Shown here: positions 19,063 to 27,984 of the stretch, piece by piece
Layout: every line of letters starts with the position of its first letter
Position numbering within the stretch: the first letter of the stretch is position 1
Assembly (NCBI RefSeq): GCF_014191775.1
Contig: NZ_JACHXA010000005.1
Span: forward strand, 1 to 64,000
DNA from: Limibacillus halophilus
GTDB taxonomy: Bacteria; Pseudomonadota; Alphaproteobacteria; Kiloniellales; CECT-8803
Reading direction: 5' to 3'
DNA length: 64,000 bases
The notes under the pieces: generated by a model
Databases searched by the model: none
Told to the model about the DNA's origin: nothing
What the model saw: only the letters and a program-made list of their open reading frames with translations
Position numbers and translations under genes: made by a program

Positions 19063-20060
19063 CAGGCGTCGAGAACAGAAAAGTCGCAGACGGAGAAGGT
19101 GATCAGCGTCTCGATCGCTGGTTCAAGCAACACTATCCAAACCTTCCTTTTGGGAAACTGGCTAAGTTGCTGCGTACCGGGCAGATTCGCGTCGATGGAA
19201 AGCGCGCAAAGAACTCAACGCGCCTGGAAGCCGGTCAGATCGTTCGTATTCCGCCACTCGAAGCAGGTGATCTCGGCAAGGGAGACGCACCGACGGTCCG
19301 CGATACGCCGCGTGTCATCAGCAAGGCCGATCAACGCATCATATTGGACCTGCAAGCTGCGGTGCTGTTCAAGGACGATTGGGTCCTCGCCATCAACAAA
19401 CCTGCCGGACTGGCCGTCCAAGGAGGCACCAAGCAAAACCGGCACGTGGATGCTTTGCTGGATCATTTGCGTTTTGATGCGAGCGAACGGCCGCGTCTCG
19501 TTCATCGACTGGATAAGGATACCAGCGGTGTTCTACTGCTGGCGCGAAGTGCGGCGGCGGCGCGTAGCCTAGCAGCGGTTTTCCGGGGCAAGGATGCGGA
19601 GAAAACCTACTGGGCGATCGTGGTTGGTTTGCCGCGCCCCAATGAAGGGCGCATCGAGGCGGCACTCACGAAAGGGGCGGTGCCAAACGCTGCCGGACAA
19701 GGTAATGAAAGGGTGTGGATCGATCCCGAAGAGGGACAGCGCGCGGTGACGCTCTATCGAACTCTCGATCACGCGGGGAAGAAAGCGGCTTTGTTGGAAC
19801 TGCAGCCTATTACTGGGCGTACACACCAGCTCAGGGCCCATTGTGCCGGGCTTGGGACGCCTATTCTGGGCGATGGCAAGTATGGCGGTGCGGACGCCTA
19901 TATCGAGGGGATGACGTTGCCGCGTCGCATGCATCTTCACGCGCGCGACATCAGTTTGCCACATCCTTCTGGTACCGGTTCTCTGTTGCGGATACACGCT
20001 CCGCTATCCGCTCATATGGTTGAGAGTTTGGGGCTACTTGGGCTTGATGGAACTTCATAG
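19059..20060 (+). CDS. rluC: RluC/RluD-family 23S rRNA pseudouridine synthase
   Basis: 333 residues. An S4 RNA-binding domain (about 15-70, 'QRLDRWFKQHYPNLPFGKLAKLLR') precedes the catalytic domain. The catalytic Asp is Asp152 in 'HRLDKDTSG', and 'ITGRTHQLRAHCAGLGTPILGD' closes the active site. The text fits RluC (23S positions 955, 2504, 2580 in E. coli) more than RluD, but target sites are inferred. It overlaps crcB by 4 bases, a pairing seen in several alphaproteobacteria. Confidence 0.88.
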   Translation: MTGVENRKVADGEGDQRLDRWFKQHYPNLPFGKLAKLLRTGQIRVDGKRAKNSTRLEAGQIVRIPPLEAGDLGKGDAPTVRDTPRVISKADQRIILDLQAAVLFKDDWVLAINKPAGLAVQGGTKQNRHVDALLDHLRFDASERPRLVHRLDKDTSGVLLLARSAAAARSLAAVFRGKDAEKTYWAIVVGLPRPNEGRIEAALTKGAVPNAAGQGNERVWIDPEEGQRAVTLYRTLDHAGKKAALLELQPITGRTHQLRAHCAGLGTPILGDGKYGGADAYIEGMTLPRRMHLHARDISLPHPSGTGSLLRIHAPLSAHMVESLGLLGLDGTS

Positions 20061-20072
20061 AAGACGGAATGT

Positions 20073-20783
20073 GTGAAATTGACACTGGTTGAACGGTTAC
20101 ATGGCTTCCGCCTGATCATTTTTGACATGGACGGTACGCTGGTCGATAGCCAGCATCACATCGTATCCGCCATGGGTGAAGCCTTTGGCGGTGTCGGCTT
20201 GCCGCCGCCGGATGGCGAGGCTGTTCGCCAGATCGTCGGATTGACGCTCGAAGACGCATTCTTGCGTCTGGCCCCCGCGGATACGCCCTTGTCGGTTCAC
20301 CAGGAACTGCAGGTTCTCTTTAAGCGGGCCGCCATCGCGCAGCGTGACGTCCCTGGATATCAAGAACCGCTTTACGAGGGCGCTCGGGAGATCATTCATC
20401 AGTTGGATCTACCGGATGTTTGTCTGGGGATCGCCACCGGCCGACCGCGTCGTGGTGTCGACTTCAGCCTGGCGCTCCATAAACTTGAAAACCGCTTCGT
20501 AACGATCCAGACGGTGGACAGCAATCCGGGAAAGCCGCATCCCGGTATGGTTCAGCAGGCCATGGCCGAAACCGGAGCAGATCCCGAGGAAACGGTTGTG
20601 ATCGGCGATACCTCATACGATATGATGATGGCAAGAGCGGCCGGTGCGGCCGCAATTGGCGTCACCTGGGGCTACCACGCCGAGGAAGCATTGCTTTCGG
20701 CCGGCGCGCAAGCGTTGGCTCGGGAAATGGCGGCGCTGCCGGCGATACTGGCTGGATTTAGGAGGATTGGTTCATGCGCTTGA
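20073..20783 (+). CDS. HAD-superfamily hydrolase, phosphoglycolate-phosphatase-like
   Basis: 236 residues, starting with GTG at 20073. Motif I is 'IFDMDGTLVDS' with the nucleophile Asp18 and acid/base Asp20; motif II is the Thr of 'GIATGRPRRG'; motif III is the Lys in 'GKPHPGM'; motif IV is 'VIGDTSYDMMMA'. The cap lies after motif I, as in the Gph/PGMB subfamily. The natural substrate, a small phosphate ester, is not predictable. It sits 12 bases after rluC, and its end overlaps the asmA-like start by 10 bases, suggesting one operon. Confidence 0.88.
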   Translation: MKLTLVERLHGFRLIIFDMDGTLVDSQHHIVSAMGEAFGGVGLPPPDGEAVRQIVGLTLEDAFLRLAPADTPLSVHQELQVLFKRAAIAQRDVPGYQEPLYEGAREIIHQLDLPDVCLGIATGRPRRGVDFSLALHKLENRFVTIQTVDSNPGKPHPGMVQQAMAETGADPEETVVIGDTSYDMMMARAAGAAAIGVTWGYHAEEALLSAGAQALAREMAALPAILAGFRRIGSCA

Positions 20784-22879
20784 AGCATTTTTTTATCGGG
20801 TTTCTGGTACTGATTGTTGCTGTACTGGTTGCCGGATACGCCGTCATTAGCAGCCTCGATATCAATCAGTATCGCGACGAGATAATCGCGCAAGCCGAAA
20901 AGGCCACGGGTCGCAAGGTGCGGATCGACGGCCAAATGAATCTCAAGGTTTCCTTGACGCCGGCAATTGTTTTGAATGACGTCGGGCTCGCCAATGCGGC
21001 TTGGGGCGACGCGCAGGAAATGATGTCAGTTCGCAGGTTCGAGCTTGAGGTCGCATTGCTGCCGCTGCTTTCCAGCCAGATACAAGTCAAGCGTCTGGTA
21101 ATTGTCGAGCCGACTATTCTTCTTCAGACAAACGAACAAGGGGACGGGAACTGGGCTTTTGATCTGGGCGAAGAGAAGAGTGTTGGTTCTGATAGCGGTT
21201 CCGGCGGTGACGGTGATATTCAAGCCAGTGTTGATGAACTCCTGATCGAGCAGGGTCGGCTCATTTTCAAGGATGGCCAGAGCGGTGAAACGCTCTCCTT
21301 GACGCTCGACCTAGTGCGAGCGACGGCGGCGGGCGTTGATACGCCGGTCGGGATCGAGGCGGCGGGCAGTTATCAGGAAGTGCCCTTTGCCGTTAACGGC
21401 ACCTTGGGTTCCTTAGCGCAACTCACCAACCCGGATGCTCTTAAGAGCTTGGCGTTGAAGGGGAGTGTCGGGAGCGCAGAGTACTCGGTCGAAGGCAAGG
21501 TCGGGCAGACTCCGGCTGGACCTCAGGCGGACATCTCGATGACCTTCGTAGCCAATTCATTGGATGATTTCGCGAAGTTGTCCGGCGCCGAACTGCCGCC
21601 GATCCTCGATATCAATATTTCCTCCAAGATCGTGGCTGAAGGGCAGAGCCTACGTCTCAATGATTTGCAGGCGAAGATTGGCAACAGCGACTTGACCGGG
21701 AACCTGGCTCTTACAAGTGGAAAGACGCCCAAGATCACGGGTGTTCTCCAATCCGAAAGCATAGATTTACGCGACTTCACAGGGCCTGCAAGCGAGCGTG
21801 AAGGTGCCGCTGAGGCCGTGGATAGCTCCCCCTATGTTTTCAAGGAAGAGCCGTTTGACCTGCAAGCACTTCGCACGGCGACTATGGATGTAAAGTTAGC
21901 TGTCGGCTCTTTTGTTCTGGATGAGAAGGTGGCGCTGGAGCAAACGCAACTCGCTCTGGGTTTGCAGGACGGCAAACTGACCGTGACACCGCTCAAAACC
22001 CTATTTGGTGGGGGGCAAATCACTGTTGAGACCCTCCTGAATGCAGCTCAGAAAAACCCAAGCTTCAATTTAGGCTTCGGTGCGGCCAACATCGACTACG
22101 GTCGAATTCTGCGCGAGCAGGGTATCTATGAAAAGATGCAGGGTACCATTAGCTCCAATCTGGATCTGACAGGTGCGGGAACCTCTCCTCGAGCGATCGC
22201 ATCTTCCTTGAATGGCAAAATTCTGATTGAGGGTGGTGAAGGTGTGCTTGACGACAAGCTGCTCAAGGTCCTGACTGCCGGTTTGGGTGATCTCCAGAAC
22301 CTCTTCAACAAAGACGAAAGCAACAAGCTCTATTGCATTCTGGTCGACTTCGACGTTGAAAATGGTCTGGCCACCAGCAATGCCATTGTCATTGCCAGTG
22401 AGGTGCTGACGGTTTCAGGGGCGGGGACCATTGATCTCAGAACCGAGAAGCTTGACCTGCTTTTCGATACCCAGACCAGTCAGGCCAGCCTTGCCAGCCT
22501 TGCGATACCTTTCCGGGTCGGCGGCACGCTAAAGAATCCCAAAGCGTCGCCGGACGTGGCCGGAGCAGCGGCGGCGCTCGCCAAAGCCGCGGGTGTAGCC
22601 ATCAATCCGGTTGCCGGTATCGGGGCTATCGTCGGCCAGCAAACCAGCACCAGTGGTGGTGCGACCGGCGCCGATGTTTGCAAAGTGGCGGTCGAAGAGG
22701 CCGGTACCGTCCAACCATCGCCAACGGGCGGTATACAGGAAACCATCACCAATGCGCCTAAGTTGCTGCAAGATACGTTAACGGGCGGCGCGTCGGGCGG
22801 CACGACTGACGGGAGTAGCGGTGGCAGTAATCCGGTTCAGGGTGCGACAGAGGGGCTGAAAAAGCTCTTTGGGAATTGA
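20774..22879 (+). CDS. AsmA-family inner-membrane protein
   Basis: 701 residues. One N-terminal membrane anchor (about 5-25, 'FFIGFLVLIVAVLVAGYAVI') is followed by a large periplasmic part made of repeated beta-rich segments, as in AsmA/TamB/YicH bridge-like proteins that help move lipids or affect outer-membrane assembly. 'ATGRKVRIDGQMNLKVSLTP' is the AsmA N-terminal signature. The last ~50 residues are Gly/Ser/Thr-rich and end 'GATEGLKKLFGN'. RBS AGGAGG at 20760-20765 lies before the start. Role inferred from family. Confidence 0.85.
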   Translation: MRLKHFFIGFLVLIVAVLVAGYAVISSLDINQYRDEIIAQAEKATGRKVRIDGQMNLKVSLTPAIVLNDVGLANAAWGDAQEMMSVRRFELEVALLPLLSSQIQVKRLVIVEPTILLQTNEQGDGNWAFDLGEEKSVGSDSGSGGDGDIQASVDELLIEQGRLIFKDGQSGETLSLTLDLVRATAAGVDTPVGIEAAGSYQEVPFAVNGTLGSLAQLTNPDALKSLALKGSVGSAEYSVEGKVGQTPAGPQADISMTFVANSLDDFAKLSGAELPPILDINISSKIVAEGQSLRLNDLQAKIGNSDLTGNLALTSGKTPKITGVLQSESIDLRDFTGPASEREGAAEAVDSSPYVFKEEPFDLQALRTATMDVKLAVGSFVLDEKVALEQTQLALGLQDGKLTVTPLKTLFGGGQITVETLLNAAQKNPSFNLGFGAANIDYGRILREQGIYEKMQGTISSNLDLTGAGTSPRAIASSLNGKILIEGGEGVLDDKLLKVLTAGLGDLQNLFNKDESNKLYCILVDFDVENGLATSNAIVIASEVLTVSGAGTIDLRTEKLDLLFDTQTSQASLASLAIPFRVGGTLKNPKASPDVAGAAAALAKAAGVAINPVAGIGAIVGQQTSTSGGATGADVCKVAVEEAGTVQPSPTGGIQETITNAPKLLQDTLTGGASGGTTDGSSGGSNPVQGATEGLKKLFGN

Positions 22880-22882
22880 TGC

Positions 22883-23593
22883 ATGCTGCCTGGTTACAAG
22901 TCTGCCGACCGTTTCTATGAGAGCGCGATAGCCGAGCCGTCGCCGGATGGCAGTCGCGTCCTGCTCGATGGCCGACCTTTGAAGACGCCATTGCGTGCGG
23001 AACTGCGACTGCCGACTTTCGCCATGGCGCAGGCTATTGCGGAGGAGTGGAACAGGCAGACCGAGAAGATCAATGTCTCGGACATGCCATCGATGGCATT
23101 GGCTTGCACGGCACTGGACCGAATAGCACCAAATCGCGAGGAGATGGAGGCAACGCTGCTGTCGTACGGAGGGAATGACCTTCTGTGTTACTGGGCGGAG
23201 GGGCCAGCATCTCTTCTTGAGCGGCAACGAAAGGAATGGCAGCCCATTCTTGATTGGGCAGCCGGCGACCTGGGTGTTGAACTGACGGTCTCTGTCGGCG
23301 TTATCCATCAACCACAACCAAAAGAAGCCCTGCAAAAGATTTCGGAAATACTTTCAGCATTGGATGATTTTCGGTTGGCGGCCTTGTCCAGCATCGCCGC
23401 TGCGACAAATTCGCTGCTTGTTGGATTGGCTATGCTCAAAGGGCGTCTGGGGCCAGACGAGGCATTCTCCACGGCGGAACTTGACAGTTTGTATCAACAA
23501 GAGTTTTGGGGTGCTGATGCTGAGGCGGAGAGGAACAGAAAGGCATTATTAAAGGAATTACAAGATATTAAGAATTTTATTGAATGTATTTGA
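22883..23593 (+). CDS. ATP12-family F1-ATPase assembly chaperone
   Basis: 236 residues. In mitochondria Atp12 binds the free F1 alpha subunit until it meets beta; alphaproteobacteria keep a homologue, but its action is less studied. 'VLLDGRPLKTPLRAELRLPT' and 'ALAEEWNRQ'-type text here as 'AIAEEWNRQTEKI', then 'MPSMALACTALDRI', are family marks. It follows the asmA-like gene by 3 bases. The C-terminal end is unusually AT-rich (from about 23,550), continuing into the next gap. Confidence 0.9.
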   Translation: MLPGYKSADRFYESAIAEPSPDGSRVLLDGRPLKTPLRAELRLPTFAMAQAIAEEWNRQTEKINVSDMPSMALACTALDRIAPNREEMEATLLSYGGNDLLCYWAEGPASLLERQRKEWQPILDWAAGDLGVELTVSVGVIHQPQPKEALQKISEILSALDDFRLAALSSIAAATNSLLVGLAMLKGRLGPDEAFSTAELDSLYQQEFWGADAEAERNRKALLKELQDIKNFIECI

Positions 23594-23624
23594 TTAATTA
23601 AAAATTAAATCAAAATTGTCGGAC

Positions 23625-23640
23625 TTCACGAAAACGTGAA
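23625..23640. repeat. Inverted repeat TTCACG-AAAA-CGTGAA
   Basis: A 6-bp perfect inverted repeat with a 4-base AAAA spacer, 32 bases after the ATP12 gene stop. It could be a short RNA hairpin at the end of that transcript or a dimeric repressor site. No T-run follows. Confidence 0.35.
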
Positions 23641-23746
23641 CGAAAAGCTTGCAAGGATTCATATGTGATGCGTAAACTTTTGACCGTAGCGAGGTCGTGG
23701 TTTCACGCCTGGCCGGGATTTCCTGTTTGTCGCTTTGGGAGAGGAG

Positions 23747-23821
23747 ATGAGCAGGAACTCCATTCGGACCCGACTGGTCGTCCCCTTCGGTAGCTGGGTC
23801 CGTCCTTCGAGAGCCCATTGA
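23747..23821 (+). CDS. Possible 24-codon leader peptide
   Basis: ATG at 23747, with GGGAGAGG just upstream, opens a 24-codon frame ending at TGA 23819-23821, 19 bases before a strong terminator. It has five Arg codons, all different and including AGG, AGA and CGA, which are rare in neighbouring genes. That arrangement could fit attenuation by translation, but so short a frame may be chance, and it overlaps the stems listed for the RNA candidate. Confidence 0.15.
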   Translation: MSRNSIRTRLVVPFGSWVRPSRAH

Positions 23822-23840
23822 GAGGGTGTTCTCTAATATC

Positions 23841-23881
23841 CGACCGATAGCGCAAGTAAGTGGCGCTATCGGTCGTTTTTT
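23841..23881 (+). terminator. Strong intrinsic terminator or attenuator upstream of pccB
   Basis: CGACCGATAGCGC (23841-23853) pairs perfectly with GCGCTATCGGTCG (23863-23875), a 13-bp stem around AAGTAAGTG, followed by T6 (23876-23881). It lies about 250 bases after the ATP12 gene and 113 bases before pccB. Confidence 0.92.
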
Positions 23882-23919
23882 CTTCCCCTTCCGTTCATTT
23901 TGCGACGCAGCGCTGATGC

Positions 23920-23948
23920 TTGGCGTGACGGCGGGACCGTGCTATCAG
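23920..23948 (+). promoter_or_regulatory. Possible pccB promoter
   Basis: TTGGCG (23920-23925), a 17-base spacer and TATCAG (23943-23948), downstream of the terminator and 46 bases before the pccB start. Four of six matches in each element; a plausible sigma-70-type promoter only. Confidence 0.35.
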
Positions 23949-23994
23949 CAAGCACGACCTTGATGACACAATTCCTTCATGGGGGACCGCATGC

Positions 23995-25527
23995 ATGCAG
24001 GACATAATCCGTCAGCTTGAGGAAAAGCGTGCCGCAGCCCGTAGCGGTGGGGGCGAGCGTCGCGTCGAGGCGCAGCATTCCAAGGGGAAATTGACAGCCC
24101 GCGAGCGGATTGAAGTTCTGATGGACCACGGGTCCTTCGAAGAGTGGGATATGTTCGTCGAACACCGCAGTCATGACTTCGGGATGGAGACGCAGCGTGT
24201 GCCGGGTGACGGCGTGGTGACGGGCTTTGGTACGATCAATGGTCGGCCCGTTTTTGTATTCAGCCAGGATTTCACTGTTTTCGGCGGCTCTCTTTCGGGC
24301 GCTCACGCAGAAAAGATCTGCAAGGTTATGGACCAGGCAATGCGGGTTGGCGTGCCAGTAATAGGTTTGAACGATTCCGGCGGTGCGCGCATTCAAGAAG
24401 GCGTCGATTCACTTGCAGGCTATGCCGAAGTGTTCCAGCGAAATGTGTTGGCGTCGGGTGTCGTGCCGCAGGTCTCGATGATCATGGGGCCTTGTGCCGG
24501 TGGTGCGGTTTACTCACCTTCCATGACCGATTTTATCTTCATGGTCAAAGATAGCTCCTACATGTTCGTCACCGGGCCGGACGTGGTGAAAACCGTGACT
24601 CACGAGACCGTAACGCACGAAGAGTTGGGTGGGGCAATCACGCATACCACGAAGTCTGGTGTGGCGGACCTGGCTTTCGAGAACGACGTCGAGGCGCTGA
24701 TGGAACTGCGCCGTTTCATGGGGTTTTTGCCCGGTTCTAACCGGGAAGAAGCGCCGCTGCGGCCGACCGAGGATCCGGTGGATCGCGCCGAACATTCGTT
24801 GGATAGCCTTGTGCCAACCAATCCGAACAAACCTTATGATATCAAGGAGCTAATCGAGAAGGTCGTGGACGAGGGCGAGTTCTTTGAACTTCAGCCAAGT
24901 TATGCCGGCAACATCGTCATCGGGTTCGCACGTTTCAACGGTCAATCCGTGGGCATTGTCGCGAACCAGCCGATGGTGCTGGCGGGTTGTCTGGATATCT
25001 CCTCCTCGATCAAGGCGGCTCGCTTCGTCAGGTTTTGCGATTGTTTCAACATTCCGATCGTGACTTTTGTCGATGTTCCCGGATTCTTGCCGGGCACGGC
25101 GCAAGAGTATGGAGGCATCATCAAGCACGGCGCCAAGTTGCTTTTTGCCTATGCGGAAGCAACAGTTCCGAAGGTTACGGTTATTACGCGTAAAGCCTAT
25201 GGCGGCGCTTACGATGTTATGGCGTCGAAGCATTTGCGTGGCGACGTCAATTATGCCTGGCCCACCGCCGAAATCGCTGTCATGGGTCCGAAGGGCGCCG
25301 TGGAGATAATTTTCCGGCAGGATGCGGGAGATCCCGAAAAGATCGAGGCCCGGACGGAAGAGTACCGCAAGAAGTTTGCCAATCCTTTCGTCGCTGCATC
25401 GCGAGGCTTCATTGACGATGTGATCATGCCGCGCAATACGCGGCGGCGCATCTGCAGGGCGCTTTCGATGTTGCGGGACAAGCAACTCGAGAACCCACCG
25501 AAGAAGCACGACAATCTCCCGTTGTAG
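23995..25527 (+). CDS. pccB: Propionyl-CoA carboxylase beta (carboxyltransferase) subunit
   Basis: 510 residues. Transfers CO2 from carboxybiotin on PccA to propionyl-CoA, giving (S)-methylmalonyl-CoA. Both halves of the crotonase-like carboxyltransferase are present: N half with '[20 protein letters not shown]' and '[20 protein letters not shown]', C half with '[25 protein letters not shown]' and '[15 protein letters not shown]'-type text here as '[20 protein letters not shown]'. The Asp/other residue that sets acyl choice was not evaluated. It is 33 bases before pccA, and together they form the carboxylase. Confidence 0.95.
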   Translation: MQDIIRQLEEKRAAARSGGGERRVEAQHSKGKLTARERIEVLMDHGSFEEWDMFVEHRSHDFGMETQRVPGDGVVTGFGTINGRPVFVFSQDFTVFGGSLSGAHAEKICKVMDQAMRVGVPVIGLNDSGGARIQEGVDSLAGYAEVFQRNVLASGVVPQVSMIMGPCAGGAVYSPSMTDFIFMVKDSSYMFVTGPDVVKTVTHETVTHEELGGAITHTTKSGVADLAFENDVEALMELRRFMGFLPGSNREEAPLRPTEDPVDRAEHSLDSLVPTNPNKPYDIKELIEKVVDEGEFFELQPSYAGNIVIGFARFNGQSVGIVANQPMVLAGCLDISSSIKAARFVRFCDCFNIPIVTFVDVPGFLPGTAQEYGGIIKHGAKLLFAYAEATVPKVTVITRKAYGGAYDVMASKHLRGDVNYAWPTAEIAVMGPKGAVEIIFRQDAGDPEKIEARTEEYRKKFANPFVAASRGFIDDVIMPRNTRRRICRALSMLRDKQLENPPKKHDNLPL

Positions 25528-25560
25528 TCCGCTGTCAGCTTGCAAGGAAGCATCCAACCG

Positions 25561-27540
25561 ATGAGCCAGAAGAAACCCTTCGACAAAATACTGGTTGCCA
25601 ACCGTGGTGAGATTGCCTGCCGGGTCATACGTTCGGCGCAGCGCCTGGGTATCAAGACGGTTGCCGTATATTCCGAAGCGGACGCCGGGGCCCTGCACGT
25701 GGAGATGGCTGATGAAGCTGTTCTCATCGGACCGGCAGCGGCGGCGGAATCATATCTGGTTATCGAGCGGATAATCGAAGCCTGCAAGAAAACCCAAGCC
25801 CAGGCCGTTCACCCGGGATATGGCTTCCTATCCGAGAACACGGCCTTTGCCGAGGCCTTGGCTAAAGCTGGTATCGTCTTCATCGGCCCGCCGGCACCTG
25901 CCGTTGCCGCGATGGGCGATAAGATCGAATCAAAAAAGCTCGCGGCCAAGGCGGGGGTCAGCACGGTGCCCGGTACGATGGGGCTTATTGCGGATGCTGA
26001 TGAGGCCGTAAAGATCTCAGGTGAAATCGGTTATCCGGTGATGATCAAGGCATCGGCTGGCGGCGGCGGCAAGGGCATGCGTGTCGCCTATGATGATGCG
26101 CAGGCAAAGGAAGGATTTCGCTCGGCCCAGAACGAGGCGCGATCCTCCTTCGGTGATGACCGAATTTTTATCGAAAAGTTTATCGAAGAACCGCGTCATA
26201 TCGAAATTCAGGTGTTGGCCGACAACCACGGGAAGGTTTTGCATCTCGGCGAGCGCGAATGCTCCATTCAGCGCCGCCACCAAAAGGTTATCGAGGAAGC
26301 GCCGTCGCCGTTTCTTGACAAGAAAACGCGATCGGCAATGGGCGCACAGGCGATAGCGTTGGCCAAAGCTGTGGATTATAGCTCTGCCGGTACCGTTGAG
26401 TTTATCGTCGATAAGGACCGCAATTTCTATTTTCTGGAGATGAACACGCGATTGCAGGTCGAACATCCGGTTACCGAAATGGTGACCGGGATCGACTTGG
26501 TGGAGTGGATGATCCGCGTGGCTGCGGGCGAGCCGCTGGCTTTGGAGCAGGAGGACATCGGCTGGAAGGGATGGGCCATTGAGACCCGGGTCTATGCCGA
26601 GGACCCGAGACGCAATTTCCTTCCGTCCATCGGTCGTTTGTCACGCTACCGCGAGCCGGAGGGAGATGGCGTGCGCGTCGACAGCGGCGTTGTAGAAGGC
26701 TCCGAGATTTCCATGTTCTACGATCCCATGATCGCCAAGCTGGTCACTTGGGGCGAAACCAGAAACAAAGCGATAGACCGTCAGCGGACCGCGCTTGGTT
26801 CGTATTACATTCGCGGCATCAACCATAATATGGACTTCCTGTCCGTAGTGCTGGGCCAAGAGCGGTTTCGTGAGGGGCGTCTGACCACGAATTACATAGC
26901 TGAAGAGTTCCCGGACGGTTTTGAAGGTATCTCCCCAACAGCGGAAACAGAGAATCTGCTGGTGGCCGCCGCGGCAGTGTTGCGCTTCATTCGCGAAGAA
27001 AGGGATGCCGTGATCTCCGGTCAGGCGGTGCCCAACGATTGGGTGGCGCGTTACGGCTTGACGGAAAGGCCGATCTCCGTGATGCGGAAAAGCGAGGACT
27101 TTTGGGTCGAGTTGGAGGGGCATAGCTTGACCGTCAGCACGTCCTGGCGACCAGGAGATCTGCTGTTCAAAGGCCGGATCGAGGGGCAGCCGGTAGCGGT
27201 TCAATTGGATCGCAGAGGCCCTGCAGACCGTCTATCGCTGGAAGGAGAGGCTCTGGAAATACAGGTGCTGCGGCCTCGTATCGCTGAGTTGGCACGACTG
27301 ATGCCGGTCAAAGCGCCGCCCGATCTCTCCCGATTCCTCCTGTCACCGATGCCGGGGCTTCTGGTTTCCGTCGCGGTTACCGAGGGTCAGGAGGTCAAGG
27401 CGGGCGAGGAACTTGCGGTGGTCGAGGCAATGAAGATGGAAAATATCCTTCGTTCGGTAAATGATGGTGTGGTTTCCAGGGTTTGCGCAAAGCCGGGTGA
27501 CAGCTTGGCTGTGGATCAGGCCATCCTGGAGTTTGAGTAG
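25561..27540 (+). CDS. pccA: Propionyl-CoA carboxylase alpha (biotin) subunit
   Basis: 659 residues from ATG 25561, 10 bases after AAGGAAG; an upstream TTG (25540) would add seven residues and is rejected. Order: biotin carboxylase with 'KILVANRGEIACRVIR', ATP-grasp loop 'KASAGGGGKGMR' and 'MNTRLQVEHPVTE' (about 1-450); a BT linker domain; then the biotinyl domain with 'EAMKMEN' and the acceptor Lys625. It uses ATP and bicarbonate to carboxylate biotin. The pathway handles propionyl-CoA from valine, isoleucine and odd-chain acids; valine genes lie at 60-63 kb. Confidence 0.96.
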   Translation: MSQKKPFDKILVANRGEIACRVIRSAQRLGIKTVAVYSEADAGALHVEMADEAVLIGPAAAAESYLVIERIIEACKKTQAQAVHPGYGFLSENTAFAEALAKAGIVFIGPPAPAVAAMGDKIESKKLAAKAGVSTVPGTMGLIADADEAVKISGEIGYPVMIKASAGGGGKGMRVAYDDAQAKEGFRSAQNEARSSFGDDRIFIEKFIEEPRHIEIQVLADNHGKVLHLGERECSIQRRHQKVIEEAPSPFLDKKTRSAMGAQAIALAKAVDYSSAGTVEFIVDKDRNFYFLEMNTRLQVEHPVTEMVTGIDLVEWMIRVAAGEPLALEQEDIGWKGWAIETRVYAEDPRRNFLPSIGRLSRYREPEGDGVRVDSGVVEGSEISMFYDPMIAKLVTWGETRNKAIDRQRTALGSYYIRGINHNMDFLSVVLGQERFREGRLTTNYIAEEFPDGFEGISPTAETENLLVAAAAVLRFIREERDAVISGQAVPNDWVARYGLTERPISVMRKSEDFWVELEGHSLTVSTSWRPGDLLFKGRIEGQPVAVQLDRRGPADRLSLEGEALEIQVLRPRIAELARLMPVKAPPDLSRFLLSPMPGLLVSVAVTEGQEVKAGEELAVVEAMKMENILRSVNDGVVSRVCAKPGDSLAVDQAILEFE

Positions 27541-27561
27541 CCGATATCCGAGTGAGACCCC

Positions 27562-27984
27562 ATGCAGCAGCTCGAACATCCGAGCGAGGAAACCTGGGAC
27601 GAACGGCGCCTCTGGTTCGAGGAACACCGTCAAGCAGCAGCAAGCCAGGGAGTCGGTCGACTTTCCGAGCAAGCGGAAGCACTGGTAATCGAGATGCAGA
27701 CGACGTTCTGCGCCGGTGCCTGGGCCGCAACCGTTTTGCTCGCCGCCGCTGTGGTGGATGCGCAGGAATTTCATCGCGGGTATCCGGAGAGTCGATCGTC
27801 GGGGGATCGCTCCTGGCTGCGGGGACTGCGCAACAGTCTTCTACATGAGAATCGCAGTCAGCCAGCCTTCACGATCGAGGATCATTGGACACGACGTGAA
27901 GAGTGGGGGCGCCATGCCCGGCGTGCCGTGCGGATGGCATTCGATGTGCTTTATGCACTGAACCAGGGAGGGCGGAGGAAATGA
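27562..27984 (+). CDS. Unrecognised small protein with HEPN-like RNxxxH motif
   Basis: 140 residues, soluble, rich in Trp, Glu and Arg. I do not recognise the family. It is probably all-helical, and 'LRNSLLHEN' (Arg90 to His95) matches the R(N)x3H motif of HEPN domains, which in other proteins make RNA-cleaving or nucleotide-binding sites. A hydrophobic helix, about 52-66 ('GAWAATVLLAAAVVDA'), precedes it. It lies 21 bases after pccA and its stop overlaps the acylphosphatase start (ATGA), so it is part of the pcc operon. A nuclease role is not implied by the motif alone. Confidence 0.7.
   Translation: MQQLEHPSEETWDERRLWFEEHRQAAASQGVGRLSEQAEALVIEMQTTFCAGAWAATVLLAAAVVDAQEFHRGYPESRSSGDRSWLRGLRNSLLHENRSQPAFTIEDHWTRREEWGRHARRAVRMAFDVLYALNQGGRRK

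Larger units (their letters stand above)
23680..23881 (+). ncRNA. Candidate structured RNA (sRNA or leader) upstream of pccB
   Basis: Part of the 401-base gap 23,594-23,994. Successive pairings are: CGTG/CACG (23696-23707); a 12-pair stem with three G-U pairs, TTCCTGTTTGTC with GATGAGCAGGAA (23720-23731/23746-23757); CGGACCC with GGGTCCG (23765-23771/23796-23802); GAGA with TCTC (23809-23812/23830-23833); then a perfect terminator hairpin. I recognise no Rfam family. It could be an sRNA, the leader of pccB ending in an attenuator, or the 3' part of the ATP12 transcript. The 5' end is not defined. Confidence 0.35.

Noticed and set aside
23594-23994. 6S RNA, SRP RNA or tmRNA in the pccB-upstream gap
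   Set aside because: No SRP-type GGAAG tetraloop context, no tmRNA tRNA-like end and no long closing stem with a central bubble as in 6S RNA were found, so a named class is not claimed.
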